Of a stretch of DNA of 64,000 nt, positions 44,974 through 55,407 are shown in pieces. Positions within the stretch are counted from its first letter, which is position 1. Each line of letters opens with the position of its first letter. The stretch comes from Brassica napus (lineage: Eukaryota; Streptophyta; Magnoliopsida; Brassicales; Brassicaceae), in contig NC_063452.1 of NCBI RefSeq assembly GCF_020379485.1, forward strand, positions 37,524,650-37,588,649, in the 5' to 3' direction. A program made the translations under genes and the position numbers. Below the pieces are notes generated by a model. That model had not been told where the DNA came from, made no database searches, and worked only from the letters and a program-made list of their open reading frames with translations.

Positions 44974-47900
44974 CTAAAGAGTAACTTGAAACCATCTTCT
45001 TAGTAACCCTTCCAATCTGTGGCCATGAGTGTATCGCAAAGAGCAAATGCGGTTCCGAACTGCCTTGTCTATGAGTCTTCTTAATTGATCCCTCTGGATC
45101 CCTCGTTGCTGGTGACACCTTGAATTTCTTTCCTTCCAGACGTAGTACACTGCAGTTTGGAATAGCATCCTTGCGAGAATTGAGTCGAGGCTTTTTCCTC
45201 CCATAGTACGTAGCCGATTGACAGTCCATGCCCAATCTGGGTTGATGTTCCGTCCAACAAGTGGTCTTGCCAGAGATTCCCATATCGTGTAAGAGTATGG
45301 GCAGGCGAAGAACAGGTGATCTCTTGTTTCATTTCTCTCTCCACAAAAGCCACAAACCTGAGTAATACCCCATGTTCGCATGCGATCTCCCGTTGATAAC
45401 CTGTTCCTTATTGACAGCCATGTTATGAAGGAGAATCTAGGAACCCCCTGTGCGAACCATACCACTTTACACCAATCCACGTTGCTTCTCCTTTCTCTTA
45501 GTTGATCCCAAGTTCTTGCCGCTGAAAACGTGGTCCTGTAATCATCAACCCCATGCTTCCATAGTATAATATCGGGCCCTTTAGTGGAGGAGGGAGCAGC
45601 CGCCGCTAAGATCTTGCCATAAAGCTCCCCGTACCGCCGACTCCTACGTCCTCGAATGTTCCACGTATTCCCCCTCGCTGCGTCACTGACTTTCGCATGG
45701 CGTGATATACCCAGATAAGTGGTGCCCACCGCTCCTGTAATATTAAACAATTTCCCAATTCCAAGCCAATTGTCAAACCAGAAGGAAGTAGTTCGACCAT
45801 CCCCGATATCAAATCTAACGAACTCATAGGCCACATCTCTTAGTTTCAGGAGCTTCCTCCATATCCAAGATCCATTTTGTTCTCCTCTCACATCCCAAAA
45901 GGAATTATACCTGAGCAAGTAGTGTTTCACCCAACTTACCCATAGGGAAGCCGGTTTTGTGTAAAGTCTCCATATGAGTTTAAGGGCAAAGGCTCTTGCC
46001 GTGTCCTTGAATTTCCGCACACCCAGACCACCTTCGTCCTTAGGCAAACAGAGATCCTCCCAGCTGACCTTAGCTTTGTGAGTTTGTGTAGGTGAGCCCG
46101 ACCATAGAAACGCGCTGCACATGCTTTCGATGGTGTCATAACACTTGGCCGGTAGGATAAAAGCCGAGCTCCAGAAGTTAACCATGCTTGTAATGACCGA
46201 CTGGATCAGTTGTAGTCTTCCTGCAAAGGACAGAAATCTGTTGGACCAACACAGCATCTTCCCACGAATCTTTTCTATAAGCGGTTCATAGTCATGGCTG
46301 GATAGTGTCTTCGTTGTTAACGGCATTCCTAGGTACCGGATTGGTAGGGTACCGAGACTGATACCCATAGAAGCCGCAGTAGTGAGGAGAGCAGAGATGT
46401 TCCTTCCTGTAACATAGATGGAAGACTTTGCTACATTTATGTGTAACCCAGAAACAGATGCAAACCGGCGCATTACACCCAGAATACCCAATAGCGAATC
46501 GGAAGTCCCGTTGGTGAAGACCAGTATGTCGTCCGCGAAGCACAAGTGAGTAAGTTTTACATCTTGACATTGGTGATGATAACCAAATTCCCCCGCATCT
46601 GCAGCTTTGTTGATCATTTTTGATAAAACATTATTTAGGATGACATACAAGTAAGGCGAGAGAGAACATCCTTGTCGGATCCCTCTGGCACTCTGAAAAA
46701 AACCCTCCAAACTTCCATTCACATTGATAGAAAAAGCTGCAGTTGAGATGCATAACCTCATCCAGTGGATAAACTGAAGAGGCATTCCCATTGCTTGAAG
46801 CACCGAAGTAATGAAAGACCACTTGACCGTATCGAATGCCTTAGTTATGTCAAACTTGATAGCACAATTTTCCTTGTTCGTGCTCCTGTGGTATCCAGTG
46901 ACCAGCTCAGAGGCGAGTAGTACATTTTCTAAGAGAAGGCGATCTGTTATGAATGCACACTGGTTTGCTTCAACCGCATCGGGGAAAATGATCTTTAGCC
47001 TATTGGCTAGTACCTTGGAGATGACCTTGTATAGCAGATTACAGCAAGCGATTGGCCGATAATCCTTTAGCGTCTGTGCAGTAGTTGTCTTAGGTATCAG
47101 AGAGAGAATGGTTGCATTTACCCCAGCAGGCATGAATCCAAATACGAAGAATGATTGAACCGCCACAATGAAGTCCCTCCCGATGATTGGCCATGCTGCG
47201 ATAAAAAATTCTTTAGTGAACCCATCTGGACCTGAAACTTTCCCATTTGGAAGTGAATGAAGCGCCCCTTTGATTTCCGTTGGTGTGATAGGTCGGACCA
47301 GTGCAGCAGAATGATCACCAGGACACCTATAGGTCAGCAAATCCTGCAGAGCAGTTACCGAAATTACCTCGCTATTTGGATCCTGTCCTTGTAGGAATGA
47401 TTGGAAATATGAGACTGCTTCTTTTTTGATATCAGGTAACGAAGTGAGGACTTCTCCTTCAGTCGTGACAAGTCTTCTAATTGTGTTTTTTGCCTTCCTC
47501 GTTTGAACCATACTGTGGAACACCTTGGTATTTTGATCTCCAACCGAAAGCCAGCGAATACAAGACTTCTGCTTGTAGAATTTCTCCTCCACTCTAGCTA
47601 AGGTGTTCCATCTGTTAGCTGCCTCCGCTGCCCTCGCAAAGTTTCCAGGGGTTGGGTCTAATAGTGCTATGTTTTGACAGTCACACAGCACATCATAAGC
47701 ATTCTTCGTACGAGCCGGTAGGTCCCCGTAATGCGTTTTGTTCAGCTCCCGCAGCGGCTGTTTCAGGAGTTTTAGTTTCTTGTGAAAACGTGAAAGGGCT
47801 GCTCTAGAATGGAACAGCGGTGGCGTTGTATCCCAGATTCGCTGAACTGTTGGTAGGAACTCGTTGTGCTCAGTCAGGTAGTTGAAAAAACGAAATGGTT

Positions 47901-48639
47901 TCCTAGCATCGTTAACATTTCCTGTCGTACGGATCAGACATCTTGCATGATCTGAGATTCCACCAGCATCGAAGTGCGCTGAGGAGCTTGGGTATTGACT
48001 CATCCAGCTTTGGTTTACCAATGCTCTGTCCAGTTTCTTTCCGATGGGGTCCTCCTCTCGATTGTTCCACCAAGTAAATAAAGCTCCCGTATAGGGGAGA
48101 TCAGTAACCGAGCAGTCCGACACTAACTCCTGAAACTGATACATACCCGTTAAGTCTCTACGATACTCCAAAGATCTGGAGTGCTCAAAAGAAGCCAGTG
48201 TTTCATTAAAATCGCCAATCAAGATCCAAGGAAGCTTTAGGTGGCCATACGCAACTTTTGTGCCTCTGATTTCCTCCCATAGTCTGGTCCTTTCCTCTGC
48301 CGTGTTAAATGCATATATGGCTGAACAAATATATTGTTCTCCGGTGGAGGGATTCTGAATAGCACAAGTGATCACCTGTGCACTCATGTGCAGTCGAGTG
48401 ACTACAACTTCATCCGTCCAGCAAAACCAGATTCTCCCCAAAGGATGATATTCGTAGTTAGTAAGAGAGTTCCATCCCGGCATAGCAACATTCATACACC
48501 ACTGATGGTTAGATTCCTGGACTCGTGTCTCTACTAGGCAGCCATAAGAAGGCTTTTCCTCCTGTAACCATGATTTGAGGGCTCGATGTTTGCGTGGTAG
48601 ATTGAACCCACGCATGTTCCATGCAAAGAAAGAAGTCAT
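44974..48639 (-). CDS. LINE-5 ORF2: endonuclease and reverse transcriptase
   Basis: 1221 residues without a stop. APE-type endonuclease at the N-terminus: WNMRGFN (residue 7), ETRVQ, LIGDFNE (near 139), SDHARC (near 227). The reverse transcriptase covers about residues 460-760, with SGPDGFTKEFF and the catalytic FADDILVF near 700. A zf-RVT zinc-binding region (CGFCGERNETRDHLFFAC) lies near 1093-1110, followed by a basic tail. There is no RNase H domain, unlike LINE-2 and LINE-4. The ATG at 48639 overlaps the ORF1 stop as ATGA, suggesting termination-reinitiation. Key catalytic residues appear to be present, so this ORF could still be functional. Confidence 0.92.
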   Translation of the reverse strand: MTSFFAWNMRGFNLPRKHRALKSWLQEEKPSYGCLVETRVQESNHQWCMNVAMPGWNSLTNYEYHPLGRIWFCWTDEVVVTRLHMSAQVITCAIQNPSTGEQYICSAIYAFNTAEERTRLWEEIRGTKVAYGHLKLPWILIGDFNETLASFEHSRSLEYRRDLTGMYQFQELVSDCSVTDLPYTGALFTWWNNREEDPIGKKLDRALVNQSWMSQYPSSSAHFDAGGISDHARCLIRTTGNVNDARKPFRFFNYLTEHNEFLPTVQRIWDTTPPLFHSRAALSRFHKKLKLLKQPLRELNKTHYGDLPARTKNAYDVLCDCQNIALLDPTPGNFARAAEAANRWNTLARVEEKFYKQKSCIRWLSVGDQNTKVFHSMVQTRKAKNTIRRLVTTEGEVLTSLPDIKKEAVSYFQSFLQGQDPNSEVISVTALQDLLTYRCPGDHSAALVRPITPTEIKGALHSLPNGKVSGPDGFTKEFFIAAWPIIGRDFIVAVQSFFVFGFMPAGVNATILSLIPKTTTAQTLKDYRPIACCNLLYKVISKVLANRLKIIFPDAVEANQCAFITDRLLLENVLLASELVTGYHRSTNKENCAIKFDITKAFDTVKWSFITSVLQAMGMPLQFIHWMRLCISTAAFSINVNGSLEGFFQSARGIRQGCSLSPYLYVILNNVLSKMINKAADAGEFGYHHQCQDVKLTHLCFADDILVFTNGTSDSLLGILGVMRRFASVSGLHINVAKSSIYVTGRNISALLTTAASMGISLGTLPIRYLGMPLTTKTLSSHDYEPLIEKIRGKMLCWSNRFLSFAGRLQLIQSVITSMVNFWSSAFILPAKCYDTIESMCSAFLWSGSPTQTHKAKVSWEDLCLPKDEGGLGVRKFKDTARAFALKLIWRLYTKPASLWVSWVKHYLLRYNSFWDVRGEQNGSWIWRKLLKLRDVAYEFVRFDIGDGRTTSFWFDNWLGIGKLFNITGAVGTTYLGISRHAKVSDAARGNTWNIRGRRSRRYGELYGKILAAAAPSSTKGPDIILWKHGVDDYRTTFSAARTWDQLRERRSNVDWCKVVWFAQGVPRFSFITWLSIRNRLSTGDRMRTWGITQVCGFCGERNETRDHLFFACPYSYTIWESLARPLVGRNINPDWAWTVNRLRTMGGKSLDSILARMLFQTAVYYVWKERNSRCHQQRGIQRDQLRRLIDKAVRNRICSLRYTHGHRLEGLLRRWFQVTL

Positions 48640-50429
48640 AACTTCCTACCGGAAGTTTTTTTTGACGATCCGTGCCTTCCTCCATATCCGCCTTTACTCA
48701 TATCTTTAGAACCAGTTACTCTCCCCCGAAGTTGCCTTGGCACCGACCCCTGATGCTTACTTGTCGATGCCACCTGCAATTCCTTTTCTTTTTTGCCATC
48801 CACTATATTTCCCCGAAACTCGACCTCTTCAACTTCCGTTCCACTTCCTTCTAAGCATGTTTCCTCCTCTTCATCGATGTCCTGTAAAGGACTAAATCTT
48901 GACGGGGAGATCGTAAACTCCTTTTCTCCGTTCACGTCGCCTGATGCCTTCACTCCCTTCCCGTTAACCCACACGTCAATGGTCTTAGAAAGCTCCTTAG
49001 ATGTTTCAGATATCTTGCTCGTTTTTTCCTCGTGTGAAGATGCTACAGGTGAAAGCTCTTCCAGGTCCTTTATTAGATGCTCCATAGCGTTTCCCTCCTT
49101 AGGCATTGTCTCCACTGCTTCCACAATCCCAGTCTCGTCCCCTCCTCTTATCTTATCATCCTTCACACCAATATCCCTGCTACCCTCCACTTCTTTGCCC
49201 TTGCCTCCTCCGACAGTTATCCGTTCACGCGGCATCGAGGCGTAGATAGTTTCCCCTGTTCGCTTACTAAGGATTTTTATCTCCTTACTCGAACAGTCCT
49301 GTCCCTTATGTCCCCACCTGCAGCAGACATTGCAGCGGGGAGGAAGCCAAGGATAATTGACTTCGACTTCGTGTGAAGCTCCCGCTTTGTCCGTGAAAGT
49401 GATCTTTTCCACCAGAGACTTATGTAGATCGACTTCCACTAGGATTCGGGCCATGTCCAGCCTCACACATTTCTCCGTGTTTGGATGCAGTTTCACAAAA
49501 TGTCCCACTGCCCCAACCAGGCACTTCAGACCTTTATGAGAATAAAGTGTGTTTGGTACTCCTCTGAGGTCAACCCAGAGTGGCATGGCTGACAAGTCTG
49601 GAGGATGCTGAGCAGACTCTGGGGTCCAGACATTAACCACCAACGGAGTATCCGCTATATGCCAATACTTTCTTTGAATCACCCGGTTCCTCATTTGATC
49701 ATTTTCAATTCGGAACAACACAGTATTCTTCGCAATAAACTGGACATCAATCTTGCTACCCGCCTTGGGAGCGCTCCAAATACGATTGACGGTTGCGTGA
49801 ATTGAGCCCACGTGGGGAGCGTCTCCAATGAAGTAGCCCACTACGAAACTTTTCCAGAGAAGCTCCGCCTCGTCAAAGATCGCATCTGGGATTTGAAGTG
49901 TTGCAATGCCATCGACAATGTCGATAACAGGTTCCGCTCCTGCTCTACCGGCCAGGTCCTTCGACCATGGGCTTGATCGGACACGCTCTTCCTGCTTACC
50001 TCCGTCCCTCCCTTCCGAATGTTCTCCATGGTTTCCGGTCATAGATTTGTGCCGATTCTCACCACCATCGCGTACCTCCGAAGCTGCTCCTCCGTCAGTT
50101 GACTGAGTGAGCAGGGCGAGAGATGATGCGCCACCGTCATGAGTCTCTGAAGCTCCGACTCCCTGGACAGCTGGTGGTGTAGTGAGCGACGTAGAGCTTT
50201 GAAGACTGTCCGTTTCATGCGTTGACCCCTTCGCCGGAGCTGCAGTGTCGCGCGAGTTCACGTCTGGATCCTCTGTCGGCTCGCTTGGATCACCAAGCTC
50301 AGATGCGATCGGATCTCCCATAGTCGCCGCTGGCACGCCCATGAAATCGCCGGTTTGAGCTCCCGTGATAGGATTTCCTGGCAGCGTCGCTGGATCGCCA
50401 TCGCCTGTAGCTCCCGTGATTGACTCCAT
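48636..50429 (-). CDS. LINE-5 ORF1: DUF4283/zinc-knuckle RNA-binding protein
   Basis: 597 residues from the ATG at 50429. The N-terminal 160 residues are low-complexity (Gly/Ala/Asp/Thr-rich). A DUF4283-type domain covers about 185-340 (ELLWKSFVVGYFIGDAPHVG, LWVDLRGVPNTLYSHKGL), with a CCHC knuckle (CNVCCRWGHKGQDC) near residue 360. A charged, Ser-rich C-terminal tail ends in basic residues. The role is binding and packaging of LINE RNA with ORF2 protein. No interruption is visible. Confidence 0.9.
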   Translation of the reverse strand: MESITGATGDGDPATLPGNPITGAQTGDFMGVPAATMGDPIASELGDPSEPTEDPDVNSRDTAAPAKGSTHETDSLQSSTSLTTPPAVQGVGASETHDGGASSLALLTQSTDGGAASEVRDGGENRHKSMTGNHGEHSEGRDGGKQEERVRSSPWSKDLAGRAGAEPVIDIVDGIATLQIPDAIFDEAELLWKSFVVGYFIGDAPHVGSIHATVNRIWSAPKAGSKIDVQFIAKNTVLFRIENDQMRNRVIQRKYWHIADTPLVVNVWTPESAQHPPDLSAMPLWVDLRGVPNTLYSHKGLKCLVGAVGHFVKLHPNTEKCVRLDMARILVEVDLHKSLVEKITFTDKAGASHEVEVNYPWLPPRCNVCCRWGHKGQDCSSKEIKILSKRTGETIYASMPRERITVGGGKGKEVEGSRDIGVKDDKIRGGDETGIVEAVETMPKEGNAMEHLIKDLEELSPVASSHEEKTSKISETSKELSKTIDVWVNGKGVKASGDVNGEKEFTISPSRFSPLQDIDEEEETCLEGSGTEVEEVEFRGNIVDGKKEKELQVASTSKHQGSVPRQLRGRVTGSKDMSKGGYGGRHGSSKKTSGRKL

Positions 50430-50456
50430 TTCCCAAACGCCTATTTTTGTTGTTTT

Positions 50457-51376
50457 ATCTCTTAGTAGATTTATAAAGTAATTTCTATGTTAGATAATAC
50501 AAAATTATGATTTTATATTTTGGTTTCATCACTAAAACTCAGTTTTTATTTAAATGTTAATGTATGTGATATAGCATTTGAAATATGTGATATGGTTTAA
50601 TGTTTTGAGATGTAAAGTTATTATTTGAGGTATATATATGTAAGGTTTATAGTTTAGATATATAAAATTAAAGGTTAAGATATAAAATTTGAAAATTAAC
50701 TTTTGTAAGTATTGGATAATATAAAATTAGGACCTCTTAAATTTATGACTTGATGTTTAAAACATTAGATTAGACAAAAGACTTTATATGTAGGGTTTAA
50801 ATTTGGAGTTTAGGGTATTAGATTTAGAGTATAGATTTAGATTTATTGTTTGAGGTTTAGATTTTAAATTTGAGATTATATTTTTTAATTGATTAAATTT
50901 GAGTTTAAGTTTAAGATTGAAGTTATATTATGAAAATATTGAAATTTTAAAGTCTTATATTTAGGGTTTAGGGTTTACGGTGTTTTATTTTTTATTTTTA
51001 AAAATTACAAATTTAAAAATAAAATAAAAATTTATAAAATGAAATTAGTTAAAATTACAACCGGTTATAACATTGTGAAAAAAATAAAAATGTTGTTAAC
51101 TAAAATTAAAATTATGGAATATGATTAGGTTATATGATTATGGTAAAGTTTAAAGTATATGGTTTGAGAGTAAAGTATGTTACAAATTATAATTTGGATT
51201 TTCATAAAAATACAAATACTTTTTAAATTTTGGATTTTAATTATATTTTTGGGTTTTCAAATACATTTCGGTAATTTTAGATATTTAATTGCCAAATTAT
51301 ATCATAGAAAAAAAAAGCAGGTATCAATCTAGAACCGGTCTGCAACCGAACCGAAACACTTACTCAAACTCAATAT
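50457..51376. other. AT-rich non-coding part of CACTA-like element
   Basis: Very AT-rich DNA with repeated TTTAGGGTTTA/TTTGAGGTTTAG-like phrases that resemble degenerate interstitial telomere-like or simple repeats. No gene seen. Confidence 0.5.
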
Positions 51377-51830
51377 TCATAACAATCTGATCACAAAAAC
51401 AGATGAAAGAAGAATTATGTTATACAAATGAAAAGGCATGTTTTGGTTCACGGTTTCAAGATCACAAGCGTTTTGCAAGTAAACAAGCTGTTGGGAACCA
51501 TGTTTTCTCTTAACCGAAGAATAAGAAACGTCCAGCTTACGTAGATAGGGATATACAGCAATCTCAACCCACATTCTGATATCGTCAGGTTTAATTTTTT
51601 CACCCTTGACTCCCATAAAGAAAGACACAAGCTTTCAATGACAGGAGCTCTATGTAATGGCAGATTCTTGTTGATAAAATCCATAAGTACAAGCAGTGAA
51701 TGTTGGAACTAACGATAGTATCCTCACCAACATTCATCAGGCAATCCACTGATGTTATCCATTTCTTACAATACCCTTCAAGAACACAAAGAAAACAAGA
51801 CCATAAGAAACAAAAAGCATTTGTCATTCA
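51377..51830 (-). pseudogene. Captured F-box/LRR/FBD gene fragment
   Basis: Three overlapping frames on the minus strand encode pieces typical of the plant F-box/RNI/FBD family: FINKNLPLHRAPVIESLCLSL (conserved segment after the F-box), then IKPDDIRMWVEIAVYPYLRKLDVSYSS, and in another frame VPNSLFTCKTLVILK. Their order and content match the leucine-rich part of these ubiquitin-ligase substrate adaptors. The F-box itself is not clear and frames change twice. Lying inside the CACTA-like element, it is best read as a transduplicated host-gene fragment. Confidence 0.7.
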
Positions 51831-51940
51831 GACCATTTGACAAGGACTGATCTCAACTAACACAACGACTATCGTCTTGTTATGCTGCTCCTCAGTCTAA
51901 TTCAACACAACACCGTTTAACTACTTAGCAGAATCGAAAA

Positions 51941-52141
51941 CTAAGAAACAGAGTGAGATTGGGAAACATACTTCTTTAACAGACCTGGTTTTGGAAGCTT
52001 GCCGAGAAATCTGCTTCTCAACATCATTGCTGTCTTCGCCTTCCCAAGACCTGGCACTGAAGAATGCAAATCTGCATACACAGCAACATCAGCTGTAGAT
52101 GGCGTCAAACCATTTCCCAAGACCTGGAATATGCAAAACAA
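51941..52141 (-). pseudogene. Possible captured GST_C-like exon
   Basis: The minus-strand frame reads VLGNGLTPSTADVAVYADLHSSV, which resembles the LTxADxxVxxxLH helix of GST C-terminal-like domains found in tRNA-synthetase-associated plant proteins. A CAG just upstream (about 52126) could be a splice acceptor. The fragment is only about 60 codons. Assignment is tentative, as a second captured piece in the CACTA-like element. Confidence 0.35.
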
Positions 52142-52374
52142 AAAACAAAATGTGCATTATGCTAAAAGATAAACCAAATAAAAATTCATCCTTTACCACT
52201 ATAGATAAGACATTGCACTGTAACTAAATAAACTAATCCCAACTTGTCAAAATGTGATAGAAACGAGAAAATAAAAATTCAATCTGAACAAAATTAAGTG
52301 TTGGTATACAATAGCGTAACTGTCATAAACGATATCATCTGATACTATTAATACTCACATTTTCTGTATTGTAC

Positions 52375-54143
52375 ACTTCAACAATTGTGGGATAGTTCAT
52401 CAAATCATGTCCATATACTCCTGGTTAGAATGGTTTAGCAAAAAAGAAACATCGTCATCTAGTAGAACTTAGTCTGTCCATGATGTTTCAAAGTTAGGTA
52501 CCTTTACACATTGGGTTGAAGGGTTAGTTACAGCAAATCATCTGATTAGCATACTTCCGTCTTCAGCTCTGCAACATAAAATGCCATTTGAGGTTTTATA
52601 CAACATGAAGTCAGATTATTCTTACTTGCGAGTCTTTGGCCATGCTTCTTGTCCATGCCTAAGACCATATTCTGCTCATAAGTTTGAACCAAGAACACTT
52701 CAATGTATTTTTCTTGGTTACAATGCGGACTATAAAGGGTATAGGTGTTTATATCCGCCAACAGGACGTGTCTACATTAGCAGACATATAATCTTCGATG
52801 ATGAATTATTTCCTTTAACTGGGCAGTTTAAGCATCTGATTCCGAAGTATCCTACTGCGTTACTACAAGGTTGGCGACAGGCCTCAGTCATTAAGCCTAA
52901 AGACAGTCAAATTGTCAAGAATCTGGTGGTAATTCCTTCTCCAGCACATGATATCATTCCTCAGGATAATGCCATGTCTGAAGCAAATTTTCCACCACCA
53001 CCCTTGCCAGCTCACAATGACTAGCAAGAAATTTCTAATAATGAAGCACAAGTGATAGCTCAAGAAGTGCCTAACATCCACCCAATGGCTACTCGTGCTA
53101 AATCAGGCATCACTAAGCCTAATCCGAGGTATCTTCTTCTCACAATTCCTGACTACCCTACTGAAAATAATTCTGTTGCAGCTGTGCTTAAAAATCGAAA
53201 ATGGACGAAGTCTATGATGGTTGAGATGGATAATCATTATGAGAATCACACATTTCCTCTTGTTCCATATGAGCCGTCTATGCATGTTTTGGGGAGCAGA
53301 TGGGTATATAATCAAACTTAATGCAGATGGAACCATTGATACATTTAAAAGCAGACTGGTTGTCAAAGGAAATGATCAAAAGGGAGGCATTGATTATCTC
53401 GAGACTTTCAGTCCAGTTGTTAGAACAACTACAATCACAGTGGTTCTTGGAGTTGCAACTGCTAAAAATTGGTCAATTACGAGTGCCTTTCTTCACAGAG
53501 ACTTACATGAAGACATATACATGAAACAACCAGTAGACTTTGTGGATCCTGCAAAACCGACTCATGTATGCAAACTAGATAAAGCTATATATGGTTTAAA
53601 GCAGGCACCACAGACATGGTTTGATAAGTTCAGTACGTTTCTCCTGGAGTATGGTTTCTCGTGGATCAAAGTTGATCCTTCTATGTTTTTGTATCATCGT
53701 CAAGGGAAAACAATGGTTCTGTGCTGTATGTTGACGATATAATATTGACAGGAAGTGATCCGGAGCAGTTCAAGCATTTGATGGCAGCTCTCGGTTCTCA
53801 GTTTTCTATGAAGGATCTTGGCCATCTACATTATTTTCTTGGGATTCAGGTTGATACAACTGAGAATTGTTTGTTTCTCAATCAGAAGAAATATACTGAG
53901 GATATACTGCACACTGAATGGATCTATGACAACAATCCTATGCCAACACCGTTACCTCTGCATCTGTTTCCAAACAATGCAACAGCTATGAAACTGTTTC
54001 CTCAACCCTCTTATTTTCGAAGTCTTGCTGGAAAGTTACAATATCTAACGTTGACAAGACCAGGTATACAATTTGCAGTCACCTTCATATGTCAGAGAAT
54101 GAATCAACCGACTCAATCAGACTTCAATTTGCTGAAGCGAATT
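52375..54143 (+). pseudogene. Copia-1 integrase end and reverse transcriptase
   Basis: Integrase resumes with CGIVHQ, then NGLAKKKHRHLVELSLSMMFQ containing the usual catalytic-Glu region (the E of LAERKH reads as K here), and continues to PFEVLYNMKSDYSYLRVFGHASCP. Reverse transcriptase follows: NRKWTKSMMVEMDNHY, GSRWVYN, DYLETFSPVVRTTTI, YGLKQAPQTWFDKF and the catalytic YVDDIILTGSD (53723-53755). At least four frameshifts or stops are present (near 52430, 53020, 53320, 53735). The frame ends at LLKRI, where the Athila LTR is inserted. Confidence 0.85.
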
Positions 54144-55402
54144 TGATAGACCATTGATTTGACCCACTTTTACCCATGGTTTATAAGTGTTTTAACTACT
54201 AATTATTATATTATAGAGTCTATTTATAATATTTATAGGATCAGGAGTGATTTGGAGGAAAGTGATGATTTGGGAGGATTTTGGAGATATTTGGAGTAAG
54301 CACCCGAGATGACCATCGAGCTCGACCATCGGTCGACATTGAAGAGTAATAATGGATCGATTTTCACATCTTGACATCGATCGACAGCGAAGCGCGCAGA
54401 AAGCCTGTTTGGTCTCAGCCGACTTAGAGCCCAAGTCTTCACCAATTTACAAGATTACCCCTGGCGAGTTTTAACCTAATTATATAAGCTTTGCCAACAT
54501 GTTAGAGGCAAAGTGTGCTTTCTTGTTTTATTGTTTTTCACAGCAAAGGTTTCTAGGATCTTTAGTAGATTGGAGATAAGATACAAAGTTATTTGTGATT
54601 GGAACTCCATTAATATCTATCTATTATTTTAATGAAGTTTTCACACCTTATTGCTGTTATGAATTGTTTGGTCAGGTCTGAGTAGTTCTCTTGTTAGATT
54701 TTAGGGTTTAAATAGGTTATGAGGGATTAACCCCAACTATAGATTGCTAAGTTGTGATATTAATCTTTAGGATTGTCATTAATGCCTGATTCTAGATTAG
54801 CTACCTAGAACTTACCCTAGGATTGTTAGATATAAGCGATAGCTTTCATCTCATCCTGAAACCATTCTAATTGAGCTAAGACTTGCTAGAGTAAAGCGAG
54901 AGCTGATCTAGTGAGCTTAGTAAGCATAGTCAACCCGCGCATTAACGCTTGACCAATAGCGTCGATCGATATTCAAATAGACTAATCGGCCGACGTTTCA
55001 AATAGTGCATCGATCAATATTCATATAGAATCATCGATCGACACTGGTCAATAGACGAACCTAGAAAGCGAGAGCCTAATGGTTCGTTTATGAGTGTTGA
55101 GCTCTACAATATCATGCATGCAACTTGTTAGGCATCTATAGGATTATAATTCCAAATTTCCTGAATAAAAACCCTAAGTCTAGCTATTTTCTTTTAAGCA
55201 CCAAAACCCAAACCAATCAATCGAGCAATTACTTGTTCAACAACTGCAACTTTACATTTTAATCATTAAACCACCTAGCTTAACAATTCTGATTAGATTT
55301 ATTAGGTTCCCTAGCTCTCTGTGGATTCGATCCCTAAGTACTACAACTGAACCTCTTATTTGGGAGAGTAATTCACTCCTTAGGGTAATTTGAGTGAGAT
55401 CA
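54144..55402 (+). mobile_element. Solo Athila-like LTR (complete)
   Basis: 1259 bp, TGATAGACC to GAGTGAGATCA, with the 5-bp target duplication GAATT on both sides (54139-54143 and 55403-55407). Removing the LTR plus one GAATT restores the Copia RNase H frame (LLKRI then LTYLNGT). No internal Athila sequence remains, so it formed by LTR-LTR recombination. A motif array is present at 54962, 54986, 55010 and 55034, and others at 54329 and 54377 (48 bp apart). Confidence 0.93.
54962..55041 (+). repeat. Four TCGATCGA-like motifs at exact 24-bp spacing
   Basis: Starts 54962, 54986, 55010 and 55034. The core is TCGATCGA or a one- to two-base variant; spacers differ from those in the LTRs at 8739, 11930 and 13525. 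Confidence 0.9.
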
Positions 55403-55407
55403 GAATT

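Larger units (their letters stand above)
44870..50440 (-). mobile_element. LINE-5: intact-looking L1-type retrotransposon
   Basis: Flanked by the perfect 16-bp duplication CTATTTTTGTTGTTTT (44854-44869 and 50441-50456), with a poly(A) tail (poly-T to about 44878). Both ORFs are uninterrupted and overlap by ATGA. Only about 11 bp precede the ORF1 ATG, so either the 5' UTR was lost by truncation or the family has almost none. A different family from LINE-2: no RNase H, different ORF1. Confidence 0.93.
43181..52374. mobile_element. CACTA-like DNA transposon inserted in Copia-1 integrase
   Basis: The left end CTACCACAACAAGAAATGTG continues TGTATTAATAG; the reverse complement of the right end reads TACAATACAGAAAATGTGAG and then TATTAATAG. 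So about 28 bp of terminal inverted repeat match imperfectly, with a degraded CACTACAA-type tip. Copia integrase coding sequence is interrupted exactly here and resumes directly after. No transposase is recognisable, so it is non-autonomous. Without LINE-5 it is about 3.6 kb. Boundaries are accurate to a few bases. Confidence 0.7.

Noticed and set aside
50600..50960. Telomere-like repeats (TTTAGGG)
   Set aside because: Only isolated TTTAGGGTTTA words in a generally AT-rich stretch, not a tandem array.
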